NCBI GenBank assembly: GCA_964493075.1
Contig: CAZBNU010000211.1
Coordinates: forward strand, 1 to 7,023
Source of the DNA: SLFT01 sp964493075
Lineage (GTDB): Bacteria; Hydrogenedentota; Hydrogenedentia; Hydrogenedentales; CAITNO01
Length of the DNA stretch: 7,023 nucleotides
Reading direction: 5' to 3'
Every line of letters starts with the position of its first letter. The stretch's first letter is position 1. The translations under genes were made by a program, and so were the position numbers. The notes under the pieces were generated by a model. That model did no database searches, was not told the DNA's origin, and saw only the letters and a list, made by a program, of their open reading frames with translations. Positions 1 to 5,277 of this stretch are shown here, piece by piece.

Positions 1-2
1 AT

Positions 3-80
3 TTTGTTGCTGGCATGACCGACGAATACGCTATGCGTTTGCACAGGACATTGTTGCAGCCGAGGTCGTGGGCATTATAG
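3..80 (+). CDS. C-terminal end of a dGTP triphosphohydrolase-like (HD-domain) protein, partial
   Basis: Reading from base 3 gives 25 codons beginning FVAGMTDEYAMRLHRTL and ending at a TAG at 78-80. The string AGMTD-x-(Y/F)-A-(L/M)-R is, from memory, typical of the C-terminal region of dGTP triphosphohydrolase-like proteins, HD-superfamily enzymes that hydrolyse dNTPs to deoxynucleoside and triphosphate. The HD metal-binding motifs would lie upstream of the window, so the enzyme class cannot be confirmed here. The gene ends 26 bp before the ADP-ribosylglycohydrolase start, on the same strand, so the two may be co-transcribed. A competing open frame from base 2 runs to a TAA at 101-103, but its translation resembles nothing I recognise. 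Confidence 0.6.
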   Translation, partial: FVAGMTDEYAMRLHRTLLQPRSWAL

Positions 81-106
81 ATACGAATGGAGAAGCATCA
101 TAAGGC

Positions 107-1159
107 ATGACACAGGAACACATTATCGGATGTATTCTAGGCACAGCCATTGGTGATGCCATAGGTTTGCCATACGAGGGGGTATCACGTCGTCGCGCTG
201 TCCGACTATTGGGTCCCATTGAACGGCACAGATTATTCTTCGGCCGCGGTATGGTTTCCGATGATACCGAACAAACCTGTATGGTTGCCCAATCCTTGAT
301 TGATGCCAACGGCAATACGGATGTATTCTCCAAGTCTTTGGCCTGGCGGTTTCGATTCTGGTTTCTGGGTTTTCCTGCGGGCATCGGTTTTGCCACGCTA
401 CGTTCCTGTATCAAACTCTGCATAGGATTCAGTCCAAAGCATAGCGGTGTTTTCTCTGCCGGTAACGGCCCGGCAGTTCGTGCCGCGATTTTCGGGGCAG
501 CAATAGATGACGCGGAAAAGCTCCGCGAACTGGTCCGTGCTTCATCTCGACTCACCCACACGGATCCCAAGGCGGAATACGGTGCCTTTGCCATAGCGCT
601 TGCAGCACAAGTTGCGCGACAGCACGAAACTGTTTCATCAGACTATTATTTAGAGCAACTTCAATCGGCCTTCGTTGGCGAAGGTGATGAACTTATTGCT
701 TTGCTGAAAGATGCCGCCCGGTCAGTAAAGAAAGGCGAATCCACAGAGTCCTTTGCAGACACGCTTGGATTGCATAAAGGTGTTTCGGGATATGTTTATC
801 ATTCAGTGCCGGTGGCTATCCATGCCTGGCTTGCCAATCCTCAAGACTATCATGCGGCAGTTACTTCAATAATTTGCTGTGGGGGCGATGCCGACTCCAC
901 CGGGGCCATTGTTGGCGGCATAGTTGGTACTGCTGTCGGTAAGGAAGGCATTCCATCTGACTGGCTGAACAAGCTAATTGAATGGCCGCGGTCTGTTTCG
1001 TGGATGGAAAAACTGGGTGAACAACTTGCTTCCAGTATCCAGTCTCAAGAACCCTTGCGCTCCATCCGGCTGCCTGCCTGGGGCATATTATTACGCAATG
1101 CATTTTTTTTCTTGGTGGTGCTATTTCATGGCTTTAGACGCTTGTTGCCGCCATACTGA
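107..1159 (+). CDS. ADP-ribosylglycohydrolase (DraG) family protein with hydrophobic C-terminal tail
   Basis: A 350-residue protein of the ADP-ribosylglycohydrolase family, whose known members use two Mg or Mn ions to remove ADP-ribose from proteins or small molecules. Visible family landmarks are the N-terminal G-x-AIGDAIGLPYE block (residues 12-24), the metal-binding SDDTEQT (51-57), GNGPAVR (119-125), the THTDP segment (150-154) and GGDADSTGAI (259-268), which supplies the second set of metal ligands (D261, D263, S264/T265). The catalytic set therefore looks complete. Residues 322-342 form a hydrophobic stretch followed by HGFRRLLPPY, which may associate with the membrane. The start at 107 fits because the family core begins within six residues of it, although the ribosome-binding site is weak (AAGG directly before the ATG). 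The target is unknown: no ADP-ribosyltransferase partner is visible, so a regulatory role as in nitrogenase control is not supported. Confidence 0.88.
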   Translation: MTQEHIIGCILGTAIGDAIGLPYEGVSRRRAVRLLGPIERHRLFFGRGMVSDDTEQTCMVAQSLIDANGNTDVFSKSLAWRFRFWFLGFPAGIGFATLRSCIKLCIGFSPKHSGVFSAGNGPAVRAAIFGAAIDDAEKLRELVRASSRLTHTDPKAEYGAFAIALAAQVARQHETVSSDYYLEQLQSAFVGEGDELIALLKDAARSVKKGESTESFADTLGLHKGVSGYVYHSVPVAIHAWLANPQDYHAAVTSIICCGGDADSTGAIVGGIVGTAVGKEGIPSDWLNKLIEWPRSVSWMEKLGEQLASSIQSQEPLRSIRLPAWGILLRNAFFFLVVLFHGFRRLLPPY

Positions 1160-1168
1160 ATAAACAAC

Positions 1169-1172
1169 GAGG
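1169..1172 (+). promoter_or_regulatory. Ribosome-binding site for the 1177 gene
   Basis: GAGG lies four bases before the ATG at 1177, in the 17-bp gap after the ADP-ribosylglycohydrolase stop. It supports this start, and therefore translation of the 21-bp repeat array, rather than a start downstream of the repeats. Confidence 0.5.
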
Positions 1173-1176
1173 TGTT

Positions 1177-2160
1177 ATGATTGACGGAAAAGAAATTCGA
1201 GTCCAATGCGTTGGAGACGCTCTACGAAAAGCGACTTTATGCCTCCACGGAACTGTTTTAACGTACCGTGGAAATATTTTAACACACCATGGAACTGTTT
1301 TAACATACCGCGGGAAAAAGTGGAGAGACCGTTTTTCGCTTGATATTCCAATAGAGCTAATTTCCTTCATCGAAAAGAAACAGTTTAATGGCAAGCGTCT
1401 TATTTCCGCAGCGGCGATTCTTTGGATACCTATCGCTGTCCTGCTAACTGTGAACATTTTAGCATTCAGTTTCGTTGAAAAACATGTGCTAGATGAAGTT
1501 GCCGGTATGATGATGCTAATTTCTTTTTTCCCCTGTATTCTTTACAGTGTATTTAATCTTGTACTTTTTTTTATGCGCCAGAAGACCATTACTATACACA
1601 TAGCCTCCGATGACATAATGTTTTCGTTTTGGTTATCGCAAGGCAACATCGGTGATATTCAAGAGTTGATGCAGGTAATTACTCTTCGTCAGGAACAGGT
1701 TGTTGATACTATTTCTCATCCACTTGGCTTTGCGGTGGAAGCAACACAGGAAATGTTCTGGCCATTTACTATTGTTTTGGTTTTGGGAATTTTGGGTATT
1801 GCAGAAGGATTGAATTTTCCCTGGTTATCGATTACTGCAATAATACCGGTTGGTTATCACCTGTTTCTGGTGGCAAAAGAACCTAGATTATATCAAAAGG
1901 CGATCAAGTGCATGACGAAAGAAAAATATACCAGGGCAAAGGAATTAACACATGTCTTGATTCAAAATAAGCCTGAGTACCTACCAGCAAAATTATTGTT
2001 GATAAAGATTTTCGTAAGACAGGAAGATTATGTTGGTGCTGAATCTATACTTTCTGACATTCAAAATGATTTGGATACCGAGGCACTTCATGATATTCAG
2101 GAGGGTATTATGCTTTGCAGAAGACTGTCGGCAAGAAAAAGGGAGAGATTTCAGGTTTAA
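1177..2160 (+). CDS. Unrecognised multipass membrane protein with TPR-like C-terminal tail
   Basis: I do not recognise a named family for this 327-residue protein. The N-terminal ~70 residues are soluble and beta-rich in appearance (GTVLTYRGKKWRDRFSLDIP, somewhat like a PH/GRAM-type domain) and contain a sevenfold-residue repeat encoded by three 21-bp units. Four hydrophobic segments follow at about residues 73-97, 108-134, 194-212 and 214-232, with a soluble loop at 135-190. Residues 235-320 look helical with TPR-like spacing (YQKAIKCMTKEKYTRAKEL, then PEYLPAKLLLIKIFVRQEDYVGAESIL), giving roughly two helical hairpins. It lies 17 bp after the ADP-ribosylglycohydrolase gene and is probably co-transcribed with it. 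Base composition is distinctly AT-richer than its downstream neighbour: 60-base blocks 1501-1560 and 2041-2100 hold 20 and 21 G+C, against 36 in 2521-2580. That suggests different ancestry or weak selection. Function is unknown; a membrane scaffold is one possibility. Confidence 0.75.
   Translation: MIDGKEIRVQCVGDALRKATLCLHGTVLTYRGNILTHHGTVLTYRGKKWRDRFSLDIPIELISFIEKKQFNGKRLISAAAILWIPIAVLLTVNILAFSFVEKHVLDEVAGMMMLISFFPCILYSVFNLVLFFMRQKTITIHIASDDIMFSFWLSQGNIGDIQELMQVITLRQEQVVDTISHPLGFAVEATQEMFWPFTIVLVLGILGIAEGLNFPWLSITAIIPVGYHLFLVAKEPRLYQKAIKCMTKEKYTRAKELTHVLIQNKPEYLPAKLLLIKIFVRQEDYVGAESILSDIQNDLDTEALHDIQEGIMLCRRLSARKRERFQV
1245..1307 (+). repeat. Three tandem 21-bp repeats inside a coding region
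   Basis: Units at 1245-1265, 1266-1286 and 1287-1307 share the pattern CCRYGGAAMTRTTTTAACRYA, and a fourth CC..GGG start follows at 1308. Units 1 and 3 differ at only two positions; unit 2 is more diverged. As 21 is divisible by three, the array stays in frame and encodes HGTVLTY, RGNILTH, HGTVLTY, then RGKKW. Each unit opens with a hexamer of the form CC-R-Y-GG and carries TTTTAAC. The period equals about two helical turns, so binding by a protein is possible but unproven. Confidence 0.9.
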
Positions 2161-2199
2161 CTGGTGGGAACGCAGTTTTAATGTGCTACCATAAGAATC

Positions 2200-3411
2200 A
2201 TGGCTAAGAAACAGACAAAAACACCGCGTCGCAGACGCGGACTAAAACTATTTCTGCTGGGATTGTTCCTCTTTGCAGTTGCAGGCGGATTTATGGGTGG
2301 GCTTTATTTTGCGGAGCATGCGCCGGAGGAGGCGGAACAGATCACGCAGGTGGCGTCGGCAACGGGAAGCACCGTTGCTGCCCGTGTGCGGGGCTGGTTG
2401 GACACGACTTCATTTCGGGGGTGGTTTGAAAATCTTCCTTCGCTGCCCGGTACGTCTATGCGTAATTCCAATGGGGCTATTCAGGTGTTTTTTGTGCCTA
2501 CCGCCACGCCCGGCGGCAGCGATGCGGAGCAGGCGTTGATTGCGTTGATCAGTGGCGCACAGGAGAGCGTTGCCTGTGCTTTCTACGACTTTGAACTGGA
2601 ATCGGTTGCCCATGCGCTGGTGGCGCGGCATCAGGCCGGGGTCACGGTGGCGCTGGTGTCTGACAGTGATTACAGCGATCGTCCGGGGCTTCGCCTGTGT
2701 CGGGACGCAGGCATCCCCGTGATCTTCGACAAGCGTAGTGCGCTCATGCACAACAAGTTCTGCGTGGTGGACGGTCGTTACGTGTGGACTGGCTCCACAA
2801 ATATTACTCGCAACGGCATGTTTGAGAACAACAACAATGCCGTGCTGATTACGTCTGGCGAATTGGCCACCAATTTCACGGGCGAGTTTGAGGAGATGTT
2901 TGTGCAACACAAGTTCGGCGCAAGTTCCCCACGTAATACAACCTGGCCGACGCTGACCGTTGCGGGCACCTCTCTGGAATGCTATTTTGCGCCTGAGGAC
3001 GGCGTGGAAGAAAAGGTGATTGCCAAGATTGCAGAAGCCCGGCGGCAAATCGCGTTCATGGCATTTGTGTTTACCTCGGAGCCGATTGCCGAGATAATGG
3101 GTGAGCGACTTGCCGCAGGCGCACAGGTACGGGGTGTGGTAGAGAAACGCAGTGCTGGCAGCAGGTACAGCCGCCACAAGTATCTGAATGAACGGGGGGC
3201 GAACATCTACATTGACGGCAACCCGAACACCATGCACCATAAGGTCATTGTTGTGGACGGGGAACTGGTGATGACGGGCAGCTATAATTTTAGTGCCAGC
3301 GCCGAAGAAAAGAACGACGAAAATCTGATCGTGATTCACAGCCCGAAAATCGCGGCGATGTTTCTGGAGGAAGTTGATCGGGCGATTGCGGCAGGCGCCA
3401 AGGTGAATTAA
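2200..3411 (+). CDS. Membrane-anchored phospholipase D superfamily protein with two HKD motifs
   Basis: A 403-residue member of the phospholipase D superfamily, which includes cardiolipin synthases, phospholipases and Nuc/BfiI-type nucleases working through a covalent phosphohistidine. It has both catalytic motifs: H184-x-K186-x4-D191 followed by GSTN, and H346-x-K348-x4-D353 followed by GSYNFS. Two halves of the same fold (about residues 95-235 and 258-400) would form one active site. The N-terminus is a basic stretch (KTPRRRRGLK) and one hydrophobic helix at about 15-37, a signal anchor that would place the catalytic part outside the cytoplasmic membrane. Residues 40-90 are probably a linker. 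The start at 2200 is supported by this basic-hydrophobic start, although only a weak AAGA precedes it. The lack of further membrane helices argues against a classical cardiolipin synthase; a phosphodiesterase or nuclease role is equally possible. Confidence 0.9.
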   Translation: MAKKQTKTPRRRRGLKLFLLGLFLFAVAGGFMGGLYFAEHAPEEAEQITQVASATGSTVAARVRGWLDTTSFRGWFENLPSLPGTSMRNSNGAIQVFFVPTATPGGSDAEQALIALISGAQESVACAFYDFELESVAHALVARHQAGVTVALVSDSDYSDRPGLRLCRDAGIPVIFDKRSALMHNKFCVVDGRYVWTGSTNITRNGMFENNNNAVLITSGELATNFTGEFEEMFVQHKFGASSPRNTTWPTLTVAGTSLECYFAPEDGVEEKVIAKIAEARRQIAFMAFVFTSEPIAEIMGERLAAGAQVRGVVEKRSAGSRYSRHKYLNERGANIYIDGNPNTMHHKVIVVDGELVMTGSYNFSASAEEKNDENLIVIHSPKIAAMFLEEVDRAIAAGAKVN

Positions 3412-3453
3412 CCAGAAAGAACACAAGGATCGCAAGGGTCAATAACAAAATCT
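3412..3453. other. Short intergenic stretch with dispersed-repeat-like composition
   Basis: The bases just after the phospholipase D gene (AAAGAACACAAGGATCGCAAGG, with ATCTTTGCG downstream) resemble the ACAAAG/ACGAAG-type sequences that recur between genes in many environmental genomes. CGCAAGG and CTTTGCG can pair weakly. With one copy in view it cannot be shown to be a repeat, and no T-tract marks a terminator. Confidence 0.25.
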
Positions 3454-3482
3454 TTGCGTGGCGGATGCGAGTCGGGTAAAAT
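3454..3482 (+). promoter_or_regulatory. Candidate sigma-70 promoter for the DUF151 gene
   Basis: TTGCGT (3454-3459) and TAAAAT (3477-3482) are separated by exactly 17 bases and match the -35 and -10 consensus at three and five of six positions. A transcript would begin near 3489, giving a leader of about 44 bases before the ATG at 3533. This would make the DUF151 and TIM-barrel genes a transcription unit separate from the phospholipase D gene. Confidence 0.45.
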
Positions 3483-3532
3483 GGACTTGTCGGACGGAGC
3501 GAGAAATGCTGTGACAGAAATGAGAGGGCTTT

Positions 3533-4123
3533 ATGGTTGAGGTAGAAATATTAGGCATCACCCAGGTGCAGGGCGCCGGATTTCCCACGGTGCTGTTGCA
3601 CCATGATAATCGCATACTGCTCATCAGCATCGGTCTGCCCGAGGCGAGTGCGATTCAGTTGGCCTTTCTGGAAGAAAAGCCGCCGCGTCCCATGACCCAC
3701 GACCTCATCTGCAATTTGTTGGCGGGGCTGCGGGGCAACGTAAAGTCCGTGAACATTTATAAACTGGAAGAACAAACCTTCTTCGCCTATTTGAGTGTTG
3801 AGCAGACCAACGAACAGGGCGAAGTGGAGCAGGTATTGCGCGTGGATGCCCGTCCAAGCGACAGCATTGCTATTGCGTTGCGTGTGGGCTGCCCTATCTA
3901 TGTGGATGAAACTGTGCTGGCAGAAGCAGGCCATGATGCTTCCCTGCTGCGCGGCCTTTTTGAGGAAGCCGCCGGGGAGGAAGACGACGACGACGATATG
4001 GAATATTTGGACGATGACGACCTAGATGACGACGATATGGATGGGGACGATGTAGAAGATGACGACATGGATGATGAATTTAATGGTGGCGATGATATTG
4101 ACGAAAAAGATATTCCGTTTTAA
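3533..4123 (+). CDS. DUF151 / bifunctional nuclease-family protein with acidic C-terminal tail
   Basis: A 196-residue protein of the DUF151 family (BFN domain). Characterised members are the plant and archaeal-type bifunctional DNase/RNase proteins; the bacterial role is poorly known. Family signatures seen are ISIGLPEASAIQLAF (residues 31-45), PRPMTHDL (51-58) and DARPSDSIAIALRVGCPIYV (105-124). The domain occupies about 1-145 and looks complete. From about 149 to 193 the protein is a run of Asp and Glu with short hydrophobic interruptions (M, YL, L, V) and ends KDIPF. Such a tail is probably disordered; it could mimic nucleic acid, bind metal or tune solubility. The start is supported by AGAGGG at 3523-3528, four bases upstream. 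It lies 37 bp before the TIM-barrel gene, a likely operon partner. Nuclease activity is a family-level inference only. Confidence 0.88.
   Translation: MVEVEILGITQVQGAGFPTVLLHHDNRILLISIGLPEASAIQLAFLEEKPPRPMTHDLICNLLAGLRGNVKSVNIYKLEEQTFFAYLSVEQTNEQGEVEQVLRVDARPSDSIAIALRVGCPIYVDETVLAEAGHDASLLRGLFEEAAGEEDDDDDMEYLDDDDLDDDDMDGDDVEDDDMDDEFNGGDDIDEKDIPF
3977..4111 (+). repeat. Low-complexity Asp/Glu codon tract (acidic tail)
   Basis: This part of the DUF151 gene is built from repeated GAC/GAT codons, with variants of the unit GA(C/T)-GA(C/T)-GA(C/T)-ATG-GA(C/T) recurring several times. It encodes the acidic tail and is the kind of triplet tract that can change length by slippage without breaking the frame. 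Confidence 0.7.
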
Positions 4124-4148
4124 TCCGGGCGATGCCCACTAACAACAG

Positions 4149-4154
4149 AAGGAG
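4149..4154 (+). promoter_or_regulatory. Strong ribosome-binding site for the TIM-barrel gene
   Basis: AAGGAG lies six bases before the ATG at 4161, near the ideal sequence and spacing, and fixes this start. It suggests high translation relative to the neighbouring plus-strand genes, whose Shine-Dalgarno sequences are weaker. Confidence 0.8.
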
Positions 4155-4160
4155 ATACGT

Positions 4161-4988
4161 ATGGGTACCATAGGGCTGGGTGTTAACCTTGAGTTTGCAC
4201 GTCATGAAGATAAGTCATTTGAATGGAGTGTGGAGAAGGCGGCGGAATTGGGCTATGAATATGTGGAGCCTATGGTGCATCTGGGCCGCGAGCTGCTCAG
4301 CGAAGCAGGTTATTTCCATAGCGTGTCCATGCTGGACGACCCGTACCGCGTCAAACGCGCCTGTGAGAAGGCAGGCGTCAAGTTGTCCGGGCTGTCCGCC
4401 CATTGTCCCCTGTGCAAGCCGGAAATCAGCACCGAGTATCTGAAGCAGGCGGTCCGTTTTGCAGCCGAATGCGGCGCACCGGTCGTTAACACCGACGAGG
4501 GCCCCAAACCCAAATGGACCACGGTGGAAGAGGATCATGTGTTGATGCGCTATGTGCTGCAGGAAGCGGCGGCCGTGGCGGAACCCCGGGGCATTCTCAT
4601 TGGCCTTGAGCCACATCAGCAGTACAGCAAAACCCCCGATGGCCTCGATCGCATCTACGACCTTGTGGATTCTCCTGCCATCGGCATCAATTTTGATACG
4701 GGTAACAGTTACCTGTCCGGCGAAGACCCGTTGGTATGGCTTGACCGGGTGCTTGACCGACTGGTGCATCTGCACGGCAAAGATATTTCTGTGAGCCAGT
4801 CCGACGCCGAACGCGGCAAGGTCACCGGAACGCCCGTGGGCTGCGCCTGCGGCGAAGGCGTGATTGACTGGGCAGGTGTTATTGAACGGCTAAAAAGCTG
4901 TTCCCGCGACATCGTCATTTCGGTAGAATGCGGCACCGTAGACCAGGCGGAACGGAGCATCGCACACTTGCGCTCCCTTTGCGGGTAA
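4161..4988 (+). CDS. Sugar phosphate isomerase/epimerase-like TIM-barrel protein (xylose isomerase-like family)
   Basis: A 275-residue protein of the xylose isomerase-like TIM-barrel superfamily (AP_endonuc_2 type), which covers sugar epimerases, inosose/inositol-pathway enzymes, hydroxypyruvate isomerase and endonuclease IV. Likely barrel strands and metal ligands can be followed: the VEPM segment with E36, SAHCP with H81, IGLEPH with E150 and H152, GINFDTGN with D179, VHLHGKD with H203/H205, and SVECG with E256. E150, D179, a His near 203-205 and E256 fit the usual single divalent-metal site. GCACGEGVIDW (227-237) matches the G-x-G-x-(I/V)-(D/N)-W motif common in these isomerases. Length is typical and no signal peptide is present, so it should be cytosolic. 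The substrate cannot be deduced. It probably shares a transcript with the DUF151 gene, and the convergent repeat cluster begins 26 bp after its stop. Confidence 0.87.
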   Translation: MGTIGLGVNLEFARHEDKSFEWSVEKAAELGYEYVEPMVHLGRELLSEAGYFHSVSMLDDPYRVKRACEKAGVKLSGLSAHCPLCKPEISTEYLKQAVRFAAECGAPVVNTDEGPKPKWTTVEEDHVLMRYVLQEAAAVAEPRGILIGLEPHQQYSKTPDGLDRIYDLVDSPAIGINFDTGNSYLSGEDPLVWLDRVLDRLVHLHGKDISVSQSDAERGKVTGTPVGCACGEGVIDWAGVIERLKSCSRDIVISVECGTVDQAERSIAHLRSLCG

Positions 4989-4995
4989 CGATACC

Positions 4996-5005
4996 GATTC
5001 GAATC
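4996..5005. repeat. 10-bp perfect palindrome after the TIM-barrel gene
   Basis: GATTCGAATC is its own reverse complement and sits 7 bp after the stop codon, just outside the long inverted repeats. A palindrome this short may be chance. Confidence 0.4.
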
Positions 5006-5014
5006 CAGCGTTGA

Positions 5015-5140
5015 GAAAAAATGGGGACTGTTCTTGCCGCGTTACGCGCTGTGACTGAATTTTTTGGGGGGGAGCCTGATTTTGTTAAAGACGATGTTTT
5101 GTTGGAATTACTGCGCGGCAGAACTGTCCCCAATTTTTTC
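5015..5140. repeat. Long imperfect inverted repeat, unit 1 (REP/MITE-like)
   Basis: The left arm starts at 5015 (GAAAAAATGGGGACTGTTCT, then TGCCGCG) and the right arm ends at 5140. The reverse complement of the right arm begins GAAAAAATTGGGGACAGTTC and continues TGCCGCG. The arms pair over about 26 bases with one mismatch and two single-base bulges. The interior (about 5042-5112) contains ACGCGCTGTGACTG followed by TTTTTT, which looks like a decayed version of the arm found at 5219-5245. As RNA, either strand would fold into a hairpin flanked by an A-tract and followed by a T-tract, so it could act as a bidirectional terminator between the convergent genes. The loop is long for a classical terminator. 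Confidence 0.8.
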
Positions 5141-5158
5141 GGAATATACACCAGTGCT

Positions 5159-5247
5159 GCAAAAAAGCGGGGACAGCCCTGCGCGGTTCAAGGCATACCT
5201 ATAAAGAACCGTCTATGTACGCGCTGAGGGCAGTCCCCATTTTTTGC
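5159..5247. repeat. Long imperfect inverted repeat, unit 2 (REP/MITE-like)
   Basis: The left arm GCAAAAAAGCGGGGACAGCC starts at 5159, and the right arm ends at 5247. The reverse complement of the right arm begins GCAAAAAATGGGGACTGCCC, so the arms pair over about 27 bases with few mismatches. An internal stem CGGTTC (5184-5189) with GAACCG (5206-5211) extends the hairpin, leaving a loop of about 16 bases. It lies 18 bp after unit 1. The right arm (5231-5245) is also perfectly complementary over 15 bases to the left arm of unit 1 (5016-5030), so alternative folds across both units are possible. On the minus strand this is the first strong structure after the sialidase-like gene and would be its likely terminator. 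Confidence 0.8.
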
Positions 5248-5277
5248 TTATCCTTTACGATTGTTCCGGGTCGCACG

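Noticed and set aside
31..594. Minus-strand open frame opposite the ADP-ribosylglycohydrolase gene
   Set aside because: The plus-strand protein carries the full set of family motifs; the antisense peptide has none.
1245..1313. Short CRISPR-like array
   Set aside because: The 21-bp units are directly adjacent with no spacers, lie inside a coding frame, and no cas gene is visible.
2161..2199. Promoter in the short gap before the phospholipase D gene
   Set aside because: AT-rich hexamers exist, but no pair of -35 and -10 boxes has both acceptable match and spacing.
2410..3435. Minus-strand open frame of 341 codons opposite the phospholipase D gene
   Set aside because: It mirrors the codon structure of a GC-rich, well-supported gene with both HKD motifs and shows no family motif of its own.
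4124..4160. Terminator between the DUF151 and TIM-barrel genes (GGGC-GAT-GCCC)
   Set aside because: The stem is only four base pairs and no T-tract follows, so read-through into the next gene is more likely.
5021..5227. Plus-strand open frame of 68 codons across the inverted repeats
   Set aside because: It begins inside the left arm of unit 1 and runs through the arms of both repeats. It has no plausible ribosome-binding site and its peptide follows the repeat sequence, so it is most likely a by-product of the repeats.
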